23,057 nt of DNA from positions 1 through 23,057 of the forward strand of contig CAYFIW010000027.1 of NCBI GenBank assembly GCA_964343265.1. Direction: 5' to 3'. The notes beneath the pieces were generated by a model. It made no database searches. It saw nothing but the letters and a program-made list of their open reading frames with translations, and was not told where the DNA came from. Shown here piece by piece: positions 1 to 7,237 of the stretch (positions are counted from its first letter, which is position 1; every line of letters starts with the position of its first letter). The DNA comes from CAYFIW01 sp964343265 (GTDB lineage Bacteria; Chloroflexota; Dehalococcoidia; Lucifugimonadales; UBA826). The position numbers were made by a program, and so were the translations under genes.

Positions 1-2
1 CG

Positions 3-632
3 GCCACCCCTGTTCCGACGGCTACACCCTCGGTTCTGTCGGCTATTTCGGTGAGTGGAGTTGTAAGGTACGAGGGGCCTTTGACTGACCCTTTCCAAGA
101 ACTCAAATTGTTGGCTAGGGTTGGGTCTTATTTTAGCTCGGAGGTGAGTGTCCGACAGATGGGTGGAATTGGAGTGTTTGATGGACTGTTAATTGATCCG
201 GTCAATAGAAAGTATCTTAATAAGAGGATAGATTTCTTGTTAGGGGATTTGGAGGCGGTTTCGACGGAGGTCGTTTTATTTGATCCTTATTTGGCTGAGA
301 TTGAGGTCGAGTTGAACGTGGTTGATGAAAGGGAACTAGAGGCCGAGGCCCCTTTATCAACTGTTGCCGAGGTAAAGCCGACTACGGTGCCAAAGACACC
401 GGTTCCACAGGCCACTATCGCTCCGCTCCCTACTAAGGCTCCAATGGCCACTCCGACCTCAGCTTCCCAAGTGGATGAGTCCGAAAAACTTGATGAGGAA
501 GATGATTCGGGAGGTTGTGGGACTAGTGTGGGGAGGGTGTCTGCTTCAACTGGGGTTGTAAATGCCTTGATGATGTTTAGTCCTTTGTTCCTGGTTGCAG
601 GGGTTAGGACTTACAGAAGAAGGCGTCGTTAG
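3..632 (+). CDS. Surface protein, 3' part: Ig-like repeat domain, Thr/Pro stalk, Cys-containing C-terminal anchor (5' end outside window)
   Basis: The frame is open from the window edge, and the first codons read as a Thr/Pro linker (ATPVPTATP), so the gene begins upstream; the GTG at 51 is internal. About 90 residues follow (SGVVRYEG... to EIEVELNV) that resemble the beta-sandwich repeat common in Chloroflexota surface proteins (pattern: G.V...G, ARVGxY, a DP...Y..K.IDFLLG segment). Then comes a Pro/Thr/Ala stalk (TTVPKTPVPQATIAPLPT), an acidic stretch, GGCG, a hydrophobic helix (VVNALMMFSPLFLVAGV) and a terminal RRRRR. This motif-helix-Arg layout is like MYXO-CTERM and GlyGly-CTERM sorting tails. 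I infer an exported, envelope-anchored protein; its binding partner is unknown. It converges on the next gene with a 47-bp gap. Confidence 0.75.
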   Translation, partial: ATPVPTATPSVLSAISVSGVVRYEGPLTDPFQELKLLARVGSYFSSEVSVRQMGGIGVFDGLLIDPVNRKYLNKRIDFLLGDLEAVSTEVVLFDPYLAEIEVELNVVDERELEAEAPLSTVAEVKPTTVPKTPVPQATIAPLPTKAPMATPTSASQVDESEKLDEEDDSGGCGTSVGRVSASTGVVNALMMFSPLFLVAGVRTYRRRRR

Positions 633-679
633 TTAAGGATTTGGCACGAGTAGGAACAACATCGGTTTTGTTGTGAGGG

Positions 680-1318
680 TCAGCTTGTTCGATTGAGTAG
701 GCTGACTTTCATTTCTCCTGGGAGATTAGTTTCTGTTACGTTCAGTCGGTTGGAGGATGCAGGGATTTCTGTAATACCGAGCTCCGTGAGGAATTTATCT
801 GGCGACTCCAGTCCGTCTATTCCTGAATTTCCGTATTGGACGGGTATGAAAATTCTAGGTTGTAGAGCTGAGATGACCTCTTGCAAAGTGTCAGGAGGTA
901 GGACGTTTTCCCCGCTAATGGGTGCGATGAGGATTTGGGTTTGTCGTAACCGGTCTAATTGAGCGGCGGTTAATTTTCTGGATATCGAACCCAAATGGCA
1001 TAATGTGAGGCCTTCTGAGCGAATTACATAAAAGGTGTTGATAGGCCCGCCTGGTTCCTCTGAACTTGAAACGGCAGTGCCGGTACCGGTTATGTAAAAA
1101 TGGGAAATTTCGTATTCGCCCGGTCCGTTTACTATCCGGGGGTTACCACTAACTGATGATGTATGTGCATGTTTTGGGTCGTCAGAACTTATGGTTATGA
1201 TGTCTGCTTTTTGAGGAGACATAAAGGACCCCCCAGAGGTGTCGTAGGGGTCGGTGACCAAGACTACATCTCTACTGTTTATGCTAACTGAAGAGTGGCC
1301 GAGCCAGGTTATTTCCAT
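680..1318 (-). CDS. MBL-fold (UlaG/YtnP-like) hydrolase family protein with degenerate metal site
   Basis: The 212-aa protein opens with MEITWLGHSSVSI and VTDPYD, the N-terminal hallmark of small UlaG-type metallo-beta-lactamase-fold proteins, and keeps the fold markers GPGEYE (65-70), FYITG and CHLG. The residues that normally bind metal appear to be lost. The usual SHDHPGH block is SSDDPKH (44-50), the usual HLGD is HLGS (108-111), and the usual PMHY is PVQY (159-162). I infer a pseudoenzyme, or a protein with another ligand set. The ATG at 1318 is preceded by AAAGGA at suitable spacing. A promoter candidate lies at 1364-1393 on the same strand. It is divergent from ffh. The fold is fairly sure; the cellular role is unknown. 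Confidence 0.8.
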   Translation of the reverse strand: MEITWLGHSSVSINSRDVVLVTDPYDTSGGSFMSPQKADIITISSDDPKHAHTSSVSGNPRIVNGPGEYEISHFYITGTGTAVSSSEEPGGPINTFYVIRSEGLTLCHLGSISRKLTAAQLDRLRQTQILIAPISGENVLPPDTLQEVISALQPRIFIPVQYGNSGIDGLESPDKFLTELGITEIPASSNRLNVTETNLPGEMKVSLLNRTS

Positions 1319-1363
1319 TTATGGATCCTTTAAGAGTTGTGATTAAATAACTACGTCCATCTG

Positions 1364-1393
1364 AGTATAGCAACGCCCTCTGATGCTCTTCAA
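1364..1393 (-). promoter_or_regulatory. Sigma70-type promoter candidate for the MBL-fold gene
   Basis: On the minus strand TTGAAG (1393-1388) is followed after 18 bases by TATACT (1369-1364), 4/6 and 5/6 matches to consensus. It lies 46 bases upstream of the ATG at 1318. I see no equally good plus-strand promoter for ffh in the same gap. Confidence 0.4.
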
Positions 1394-1459
1394 GCAGAAC
1401 AAATACCACCTGTTGACCTATAGACGGATGTGTTGTGCGAGGTTAATCTTTATAACGAT

Positions 1460-2815
1460 ATGTTTGAAAATTTAACTGAGAAAATCACAACGGTCATCAA
1501 TCGTCTTGGGAATAAGGGTAGATTAAGTGAAGCTGATGTGGATGAGGCCCTTAAAGAGATACGATTAGCGTTGTTAGACGCTGATGTGAATTTTAAGGTG
1601 GCTCGTACTTTCGTCAAATCGGTAAAAGACAAATTGTTGGCTGAAGATGTGCTTTCCACCTTAACTGCAGGACAACATGTTGTACGGGTGACCAATGACG
1701 AACTGATATCAATTCTAGGTGGCGTACAAGTAGAGCTCGCTACTGCCCCAAAAAGACCTTCAGTTGCATTAATGGTGGGATTGAATGGTTCAGGTAAAAC
1801 AACAACATCAGCAAAATTAGCTAAATATCTATCTAGCAAGGGAAGAGTGACCTTGGTAGCGGCAGATATACATCGACCTGCAGCTATAGATCAGTTGGTT
1901 ACTTTGGGAGAACAGATTAGTTGCGAAGTTCATCAGGAAGGTAAGGATAAAGATCCAGAAATAATTGCTAAAAATGGGGTGGCTTTGGCTAGGAAGAACG
2001 AGGCATCTTGGGTAATTGTTGATACCGCTGGTCGTTTTCAGGTAGACGATGAACTTATGTCAGAGCTGGAGCGAATCAAGGATGTGATTGAACCAGACGA
2101 AGTCTTATTGGTTGTTGATGCCATGACTGGTCAGGAGGCGGTGACAGTTGCTGAGGAATTCCATGCTCGGATAGGCCTGACAGGGTTAGTCTTAACAAAA
2201 ATGGATGGTGATGCTAGAGGTGGTGCTGCGTTATCTATAACTTCTGTTACGGGATTGCCTGTAAAATTTATTGGGACAGGGGAAAGAGTCGACGGGTTCG
2301 AACAATTTCATCCTGATAGATTAGCTTCAAGAATATTAGGTATGGGTGATGTTCTTAGTCTGGTGGAAAAGGCGCAGTCGAATTTTGATGAAAAACAGGC
2401 GCAAGATTTAGAAAGAAAAATTAGAGAATCGACATTTGATCTCGAAGATTTTCTACAACAAATGCAAGCAGTAAAAAAGATGGGTCCAATGTCTCAAGTC
2501 TTGGAGATGATCCCCGGATTTTCTTCTATGAAGAGTAAAATAGGGGAAGATAATCTTGATGGATCGCACTTGTCAAAAGCAGAGGCTATTATCTATTCAA
2601 TGACATTGTCGGAGAGACAAAGACCTGAACAGATAGGGGGAAGCCGAAGGCGCCGAATAGCTCGAGGCAGTGGTACTTCTCCTCAAGACGTAAATCAGTT
2701 ATTGAATCAGTTTAAACAAATAAAGAAATTGATGAAGGAGATGTCTTCTCCTAGAGGGCAAAAACGACTTATGAGTATGATGTCTCAACAAAAAGGCGGG
2801 CCATTCGGCTTCTAA
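1460..2815 (+). CDS. ffh: Signal recognition particle GTPase Ffh (SRP54)
   Basis: Binds signal peptides and 4.5S RNA and targets nascent membrane proteins to FtsY and SecYEG. The order is N domain, G domain, then a Met-rich M domain. From the ATG at 1460 the GTPase motifs are GLNGSGKTT (107-115), DTAGR (188-192) and TKMDGDARGG (from 246). The M domain carries the Met-rich helices (DFLQQMQAVKKMGPM) and the RNA-binding block ending in SRRRRIARGSG, and the protein finishes with a Met/Gly-rich tail. The frame is open back to a GTG at 1430, but the family N-terminus is MFENLTEKI, which begins at 1460. GAGGT at 1439-1443 is a somewhat distant Shine-Dalgarno, so the start is the least certain part. 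The length of 451 aa is normal. Confidence 0.96.
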   Translation: MFENLTEKITTVINRLGNKGRLSEADVDEALKEIRLALLDADVNFKVARTFVKSVKDKLLAEDVLSTLTAGQHVVRVTNDELISILGGVQVELATAPKRPSVALMVGLNGSGKTTTSAKLAKYLSSKGRVTLVAADIHRPAAIDQLVTLGEQISCEVHQEGKDKDPEIIAKNGVALARKNEASWVIVDTAGRFQVDDELMSELERIKDVIEPDEVLLVVDAMTGQEAVTVAEEFHARIGLTGLVLTKMDGDARGGAALSITSVTGLPVKFIGTGERVDGFEQFHPDRLASRILGMGDVLSLVEKAQSNFDEKQAQDLERKIRESTFDLEDFLQQMQAVKKMGPMSQVLEMIPGFSSMKSKIGEDNLDGSHLSKAEAIIYSMTLSERQRPEQIGGSRRRRIARGSGTSPQDVNQLLNQFKQIKKLMKEMSSPRGQKRLMSMMSQQKGGPFGF

Positions 2816-2859
2816 TTGCAATTTCTGTACCTATTATATAGCTATAGACTCACTTTTCC

Positions 2860-2888
2860 TTGACACGGATTTCTACTCTCCCTACTAT
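2860..2888 (+). promoter_or_regulatory. Sigma70-type promoter for rny
   Basis: A perfect TTGACA (2860-2865) is followed by a 17-base spacer and TACTAT (2883-2888, 4/6). The expected start point, near 2895, falls in a small inverted repeat about 55 bases upstream of the rny start. It lies after the ffh stop, so rny probably has its own transcript. Confidence 0.6.
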
Positions 2889-2890
2889 AC

Positions 2891-2910
2891 ATATGAAGGA
2901 TTCTTCATGT
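2891..2910 (+). repeat. Short inverted repeat in the rny leader
   Basis: ATGAAG-GATT-CTTCAT (2893-2908) gives a 6-bp stem with a 4-base loop, extendable by a T-G and an A-T pair to 2891-2910. It begins at or just before the predicted start of the rny transcript. It could be a 5' stabilising hairpin or an operator; the sequence does not decide. Confidence 0.4.
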
Positions 2911-2949
2911 ATTGAGGGTCCTGATAACTGAATAAGGAAGGTGAATCGC

Positions 2950-4476
2950 GTGGAAATAATAACATTAGCGATAGCCGTCCTCAGCAGTCTGATAATCGGA
3001 ACAGTACTAGGGGTTTGTTTTAGATATGTGCAGGGAGTTCTTGGAAAAAACGTTGCAATATCTCAGGCAGAGGAAATTTTAACTGATGCTAGGGAAGAAC
3101 AAAGAAAAATAGTACTGGAAGCTAAGGAAGAGGCGCTGCAGGCACGAAGAGAGGGAGAGTCTGAGGTTAGAGAAAGACAATCCGAGGTTAGAAATGTCGA
3201 GCGTAGAGTTGCTAAGAGAGAAGAAAACGTAGAAGGCAGGGCAAGGAATTTAGAGAAGAGAGAAAAGAGCATTGCCGAAAGAGAAAATGAAGTAGAGCAA
3301 GTCTACACTGAAGCTCAGCAACTCAAGGACAAACAGAGAGAAAAGCTTGAATCCGTAGCAGAAATGTCTCATGATGATGCCAGAGAGTTCATTATGAGGC
3401 AGGCAGAGGACGATATTGGTCACGAACTAGCTATCAAATACCGTGACATGGAAGACGAAGTCCGGAACGAGGCTAATGATAAGGCTCGTATGGTGCTTGG
3501 TCAGGCTATACAAAGGCTGGCATCGGACGTGGTTTCGGAGGCTACTGTAAGTAGTGTGCCCATACCAAGTGATGATATGAAAGGACGGTTGATTGGTAGG
3601 GAGGGTCGAAATATTAGGGCAATTGAAGCTGCTACTGGGGTTGATCTGATCATTGATGACACTCCTGAGGCTGTCACATTGTCCTGCTTTGATCCGATTC
3701 GCCGAGAAGTTGCGAAATTAACCGTATCAAAATTAGTTGCCGATGGGCGTATACATCCAGCCAGAATAGAAGAAATGGCATTAAAAGCCCAAAAAGAAGT
3801 TGAAGAAACGATCTGGAAGAGTGGAGAGGGTGCTGTTATAGAGGCTGATGTGAGAGGACTACACCCAGAGATTGTCCGATTGATTGGCAGGCTGAAGTAT
3901 AGGTACAGTTATGGAGAGAATGTACTCATGCATTGCCTGGAGGTATCTCATTTAGCAGGCCTGATGGCTGCTGAAGTTGGTGCTAATGTGAAAGTGGCCA
4001 AGGTGGGGGGGCTTTTGCATGATATTGGAAAGGCATTAAGCCATGAAATTGAAGGGCCTCACGCAGAGATTGGTGCGGATATTGCAAAAAAATACAATGT
4101 TTCTAGACGTGTCTGTACCTGTATAGCAGAACATCATGACGACGAAATGAGTAGTGTGGAATCTTTTTTGGTAGCTGGTGCAGACGCATTGAGCGCTGCT
4201 AGGCCTGGATCCAGGAGAGACACCGTAGAAAATTATATTAAAAGAATGGAAGAACTTGAGGAAGTAGCTGGTAGCTTTCCTGGTATTGAAAGATGTTTCG
4301 CGATACAGGCAGGTAGAGAAGTAAGAGTTATGGTTGAGCCTGACTCGATTGATGATATCTCAGCCAGCACGCTGGCTAGAGATATTGTTAAAAGTATTGA
4401 GGAAAAACTGGTTTATCCTGGGCAGATCAAGGTGGTCGTGGTTAGAGAAAAGCGATCAATAGAATTTGCTAAGTAA
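2950..4476 (+). CDS. rny: Ribonuclease Y
   Basis: Membrane-anchored endoribonuclease that starts mRNA decay in bacteria with RNase Y. The N-terminus is one hydrophobic helix (MEIITLAIAVLSSLIIGTVL), followed by a long charged coiled coil (roughly residues 35-160, rich in E, R and K). Then comes a KH domain (GRLIGREGRNIRAIEAATGV, TLSCFDPIRREVA) and an HD domain with HCLEVS, GGLLHDIGKA and AEHHDDE, which includes the metal-binding His-Asp pair. About 508 aa is the usual length. The frame opens with a GTG at 2941, but AGGAAG (2935-2940) touches that codon, while the in-frame GTG at 2950 sits nine bases beyond it, so I prefer 2950. The gene is followed by a strong hairpin and the PHP gene. Confidence 0.96.
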   Translation: MEIITLAIAVLSSLIIGTVLGVCFRYVQGVLGKNVAISQAEEILTDAREEQRKIVLEAKEEALQARREGESEVRERQSEVRNVERRVAKREENVEGRARNLEKREKSIAERENEVEQVYTEAQQLKDKQREKLESVAEMSHDDAREFIMRQAEDDIGHELAIKYRDMEDEVRNEANDKARMVLGQAIQRLASDVVSEATVSSVPIPSDDMKGRLIGREGRNIRAIEAATGVDLIIDDTPEAVTLSCFDPIRREVAKLTVSKLVADGRIHPARIEEMALKAQKEVEETIWKSGEGAVIEADVRGLHPEIVRLIGRLKYRYSYGENVLMHCLEVSHLAGLMAAEVGANVKVAKVGGLLHDIGKALSHEIEGPHAEIGADIAKKYNVSRRVCTCIAEHHDDEMSSVESFLVAGADALSAARPGSRRDTVENYIKRMEELEEVAGSFPGIERCFAIQAGREVRVMVEPDSIDDISASTLARDIVKSIEEKLVYPGQIKVVVVREKRSIEFAK

Positions 4477-4485
4477 TATTTTAGA

Positions 4486-4536
4486 ACACGAGATTGATAG
4501 AAGATAATTTTTAAGGGTTCCCTGTCAATCTCGTGT
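4486..4536 (+). terminator. Long stem-loop between rny and the PHP gene (terminator or processing hairpin)
   Basis: ACACGAGATTGATAG (4486-4500) pairs with CTGTCAATCTCGTGT (4522-4536) over 15 positions, 14 Watson-Crick plus one T-G wobble, with a 21-base loop. The run after it is A/T-rich (gcatgtatatatttt) but not a clean T tract. It starts 10 bases after the rny stop and ends 15 bases before the PHP ATG. It could terminate, attenuate or protect the rny mRNA end. Confidence 0.55.
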
Positions 4537-4551
4537 GCATGTATATATTTT

Positions 4552-5427
4552 ATGTCTATTAAGAACGTTCAAGTCGATCTTCATCTTCATTCAGATCACT
4601 CCGACGGCCGGATGGACCCTGATTCTTTGGTCCGACTATGTGATAGTAATGGCCTTAGGGTTATATCCCTGACTGACCATGACACCACATCTGGCCTCCA
4701 TGAAGCTAAAAAGACGTGCAGAGAGCTTAATATTGGATTCATTCCGGGAATAGAATTAGGTACTCTATTGAATGGTCAGGATATTCATATATTGGGATAT
4801 CACGTAGATGAATCTGATTCTGAATTTCAAAGCGTTTTGAGCCATATCCGAGAAGAAAGAATAGAAAGAGGTATTAAAATTGTTGAGAATCTGGTTTCTT
4901 TAGGGATACCAGTTTCACTGGACAGAGTCCTTGAGATTGCTGATGATGCTAGTTTAGGTCGTCCCCACATTGCATATGCTCTAGTGGAAATTGGAGTTGC
5001 CAGACATCCCAAGGAGGCTTTTGATAAATTCATTGGATCAGGAAGTCCCGCATATGTACCTAGGCAAGTGACCACACCTTTTGAAGCGATCGATATCATA
5101 AATCGTAATGGAGCTTTACCAGTACTTGCTCATCCTATGCATTCTAACGCCAAATCGGGTCGTAAAGGCATAAAGGGACTTAATAACATATTGCCAGAAA
5201 TGAAAGAGAAAGGACTGATTGGTATAGAGGTTCATTATGGTGATTATTCGGATGACCAAATAAACAGACTAAAATTACTAACGAAGGAATATGGTCTTAT
5301 CGAATGCGGTGGTAGTGATTTCCATGCGGCGGGAAACCCTGTTGAAATAAAACCGGGCGAGGTAGGGCCATCACTTGATGTCGTTGATCAACTGAAGCAT
5401 CAATTGGATAAAAGGAATGGGAATTGA
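4552..5427 (+). CDS. PHP-domain metal-dependent phosphoesterase (RNase AM/YciV-type)
   Basis: The protein has all the PHP motifs: DLHLHSDHSDG (9-19), TDHD (41-44), GIE (66-68), the AHP block and the C-terminal GGSDFHAAG. The 291-aa length and layout match the 3',5'-nucleoside bisphosphate phosphatase/5'-3' exoribonuclease group (YciV/TrpH-like) rather than the DNA polymerase PHP domain or histidinol phosphatase. In that group the substrates are 3',5'-bisphosphonucleotides or RNA 5' ends; whether this is so here is inferred. No Shine-Dalgarno precedes the ATG. The upstream 15 bases are A/T-rich and follow the hairpin at 4486-4536. The last 11 bases overlap plsY, suggesting coupled translation. 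The placement after rny fits a role in RNA or nucleotide turnover. Confidence 0.85.
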   Translation: MSIKNVQVDLHLHSDHSDGRMDPDSLVRLCDSNGLRVISLTDHDTTSGLHEAKKTCRELNIGFIPGIELGTLLNGQDIHILGYHVDESDSEFQSVLSHIREERIERGIKIVENLVSLGIPVSLDRVLEIADDASLGRPHIAYALVEIGVARHPKEAFDKFIGSGSPAYVPRQVTTPFEAIDIINRNGALPVLAHPMHSNAKSGRKGIKGLNNILPEMKEKGLIGIEVHYGDYSDDQINRLKLLTKEYGLIECGGSDFHAAGNPVEIKPGEVGPSLDVVDQLKHQLDKRNGN

Positions 5428-6097
5428 ATATGTAACGATCTGGCCTATTTATTTTATATTAGCTTATATCGTAGGTTCATTTCCTACTGCAACTGTCTGG
5501 GTACGTATCAGAAATGGAACTGACATTGGAGCGGTAGGTTCTGGTAACGTAGGTGCCTCAAACGTAACGAGAAATCTTGGGATATTTTCTGGAGTAATCG
5601 TTGGGTCTTTTGATTTTATGAAGGGGATGTTACCCTCCGTTTTTTTCTCCATCGCATTTCCAGACAATCCTTTAGTTTATGTGCCAATGTTATTACTAAT
5701 AGTGGGACATAATTGGTCAATATTTCTTAGATTTAAAGGTGGTAGAGGGGTTCTTACGGCCCTTGGAGTGATTTCAGGAGCGGTTATGTGGAGAGAAGTA
5801 TTAGTGTTATGTGTAGGACCTGGCATTATAGGAAGGGGAATCATTTATAAAGATAGTGGGGTATGGACGCTGGTTTCTATTCTCACACTAATTATTATGG
5901 TCTGCGTTTCAAATTATGATATCTACCTGAACTTATTTGCAGTTGGGGTGGGTGGGGTATTATTGATAAAAAGATTATTATCGAACGAAGGATTAATCTC
6001 TTTCTCCAAGAAGTCATTCAAAACAATTTGGTTTAGAATCTTGTTTGACCGCGACATTAGGGAAAAAGATGATTGGATAAGTGGGTCCTTAAATTAA
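5417..6097 (+). CDS. plsY: Glycerol-3-phosphate acyltransferase PlsY
   Basis: Membrane enzyme that transfers an acyl group from acyl phosphate to the sn-1 position of glycerol 3-phosphate, the first step of phospholipid synthesis. Family motif 1 is clear (GSFPTATVWVRIRNGTDIG, then GSGNVGASNVTRNLG), as is motif 2 (GHNWSIFLRFKGGRGVLTALG). There are about five hydrophobic segments. The 226-aa protein is slightly long: the last 50 residues are charged and diverge from the compact E. coli and Streptococcus forms. The ATG at 5417 overlaps the PHP gene by 11 bases and has only GGA directly before it, so translation probably depends on coupling. Motif 3 is less certain by eye. Confidence 0.93.
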   Translation: MGIEYVTIWPIYFILAYIVGSFPTATVWVRIRNGTDIGAVGSGNVGASNVTRNLGIFSGVIVGSFDFMKGMLPSVFFSIAFPDNPLVYVPMLLLIVGHNWSIFLRFKGGRGVLTALGVISGAVMWREVLVLCVGPGIIGRGIIYKDSGVWTLVSILTLIIMVCVSNYDIYLNLFAVGVGGVLLIKRLLSNEGLISFSKKSFKTIWFRILFDRDIREKDDWISGSLN

Positions 6098-6144
6098 GGG
6101 ATTGCACGTCGTTAATGTGAAAATCTGACAGGGTTCATAACTAT

Positions 6145-6150
6145 AAGGAG
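6145..6150 (+). promoter_or_regulatory. Shine-Dalgarno site that implies a non-AUG start
   Basis: AAGGAG is the best ribosome-binding site in the plsY to B-box gap. Within the usual spacing the only candidate codons in the protein's frame are ATT (6157, spacer 6) and CTG (6160, spacer 9). No ATG, GTG or TTG occurs in frame between the stop at 6118-6120 and position 6202. Confidence 0.6.
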
Positions 6151-6156
6151 ATATTT

Positions 6157-6669
6157 ATTCTGTCCGCTGTATGTCAGAGACATAAAAATATAAGGACTCA
6201 GTTGTTTTGCACAAGATGCGAAGTTCCGATATGTCCTAATTGCATGCAATCTTCACCAACTGGATATAGATGCGAGGATTGTGGAAAAAAAGCTAGTGTG
6301 CCGACATTTATAATATCAAAAACGACAATGTGGAAGGCTTTCTCAGTGGCAGCGGTTTTGGGATTTTGTATTGGGTTGTCTCTACATGTGTTAAATATGA
6401 TGTTGATAAATTTTCTCATCCCACCCATATTACATTTCTATATATTTCTGGGAGGATTAGCCCTAGGTGGTCTAGTCGTTGGAGAAATAGTCAGTATTAC
6501 TACTAACAGGAAAAAGGGTTGGAGCCTACGTTTTTTTGTAGCTTTCTCAATGATTGTATCAATTACGACCCTGACTATGCTTGCTGGGCTGAGTATTTTA
6601 TGGCTTGTGAATTTACATGTATTGCTTGCAATAGTTGTTGGATACTTTCTAGGCTCAAGCAGGGTCTAA
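6157..6669 (+). CDS. B-box-type zinc-finger membrane protein, probable ATT or CTG start
   Basis: From position 6172 the frame reads CQRHKNIRTQLFCTRCEVPI, followed by CPNCM...GYRCEDC. This complete CxxH...CxxC...CxxC...CxxC zinc-binding module is the B-box-like domain often fused to rhomboid or other membrane domains in Chloroflexota and Actinobacteria. Four hydrophobic segments follow (FSVAAVLGFCIGLSL, FYIFLGGLALGGLVV, FFVAFSMIVSITTL and LHVLLAIVVGYFLG). No rhomboid Ser/His pair is visible, so it is not called a protease. The TTG at 6202 would delete the first zinc ligands. AAGGAG at 6145 points instead to ATT 6157 or CTG 6160, giving 170 or 169 aa. The function is unknown; I infer an inner-membrane protein with a cytoplasmic zinc finger. 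Confidence 0.7.
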   Translation: MLSAVCQRHKNIRTQLFCTRCEVPICPNCMQSSPTGYRCEDCGKKASVPTFIISKTTMWKAFSVAAVLGFCIGLSLHVLNMMLINFLIPPILHFYIFLGGLALGGLVVGEIVSITTNRKKGWSLRFFVAFSMIVSITTLTMLAGLSILWLVNLHVLLAIVVGYFLGSSRV

Positions 6670-6702
6670 CTGTGGCTGATGTGATTTAAGTTTTTGTAAA
6701 CG

Positions 6703-6708
6703 TATAAT
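6703..6708 (+). promoter_or_regulatory. -10 element candidate for the Lrp/AsnC gene
   Basis: A perfect TATAAT lies 30 bases upstream of the ATG at 6739. The -35 region at 17 bases (TGTGAT) is poor, so the promoter may need an activator, possibly the regulator itself. Confidence 0.4.
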
Positions 6709-6738
6709 GGATAATAATAAATCACTAGAGAAGGACAA

Positions 6739-7164
6739 ATGCTCGACGATATAAACGGGCAAATAATAGATATTCTTCGAGAAGATGGACGCTCTTCCAA
6801 CGCTAGCATTGCACGTAGGCTTGGAGTGAGTGAAGGAACCATACGTAGACGATTAAATATGCTGATTAATAGTGGTATTGTCAAAGTCAACGTTATTTTG
6901 AACTCTGCCAAAATGGGACTTTCTACGGAGGCCATAATAGGAATTCAAGTGGATCCAGATAAGGTTGAGATGGTAGGGGAATCCTTGTCTAAATTAAATG
7001 AAATAGAATGGGTCAGTATTACAACTGGATCTTTTGATATGTTTGTATGGGTTACAGTTCAATCTGCTGAACAATTGGGATTTTTTTTGCGTAATGAGGT
7101 TGCGACTATACCAGGCGTCAGGAAAACAGAGACTTTTATGAATCTTTTCAAGAAAAAACCGTAG
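6739..7164 (+). CDS. Lrp/AsnC-family transcriptional regulator
   Basis: The 141-aa protein has an N-terminal winged helix-turn-helix (DINGQIIDILREDGRSSNAS, then IARRLGVSEGTIRRRLNMLI, about residues 4-45). A C-terminal RAM/ligand-binding domain follows (AIIGIQVDPDKVEMVGESLS and the WVSITTGSFDMFVWVTV strand). The length is just below that of E. coli Lrp or AsnC (152-164 aa). Members bind DNA as octamers or dodecamers and sense amino acids; the effector here cannot be read. AAGGA precedes the ATG at good spacing. It lies upstream of aspS in the same direction, separated by 73 bases, so co-transcription is possible but not shown. Confidence 0.93.
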   Translation: MLDDINGQIIDILREDGRSSNASIARRLGVSEGTIRRRLNMLINSGIVKVNVILNSAKMGLSTEAIIGIQVDPDKVEMVGESLSKLNEIEWVSITTGSFDMFVWVTVQSAEQLGFFLRNEVATIPGVRKTETFMNLFKKKP

Positions 7165-7237
7165 ACAGGCGTCTGTAGTTAAATTCCCACATTCGATTAA
7201 ATAAATTTCGTCTGTCGGGTTATATGGAGGAATCAAT

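Noticed and set aside
1319..1459. Possible 4.5S/SRP RNA gene next to ffh
   Set aside because: The conserved GGAAG/AGCAG domain IV core is absent on both strands.
2285..2310. GGGTTCGAAC resembling a tRNA T-arm
   Set aside because: It is within the ffh coding region, with no acceptor or anticodon arms around it.
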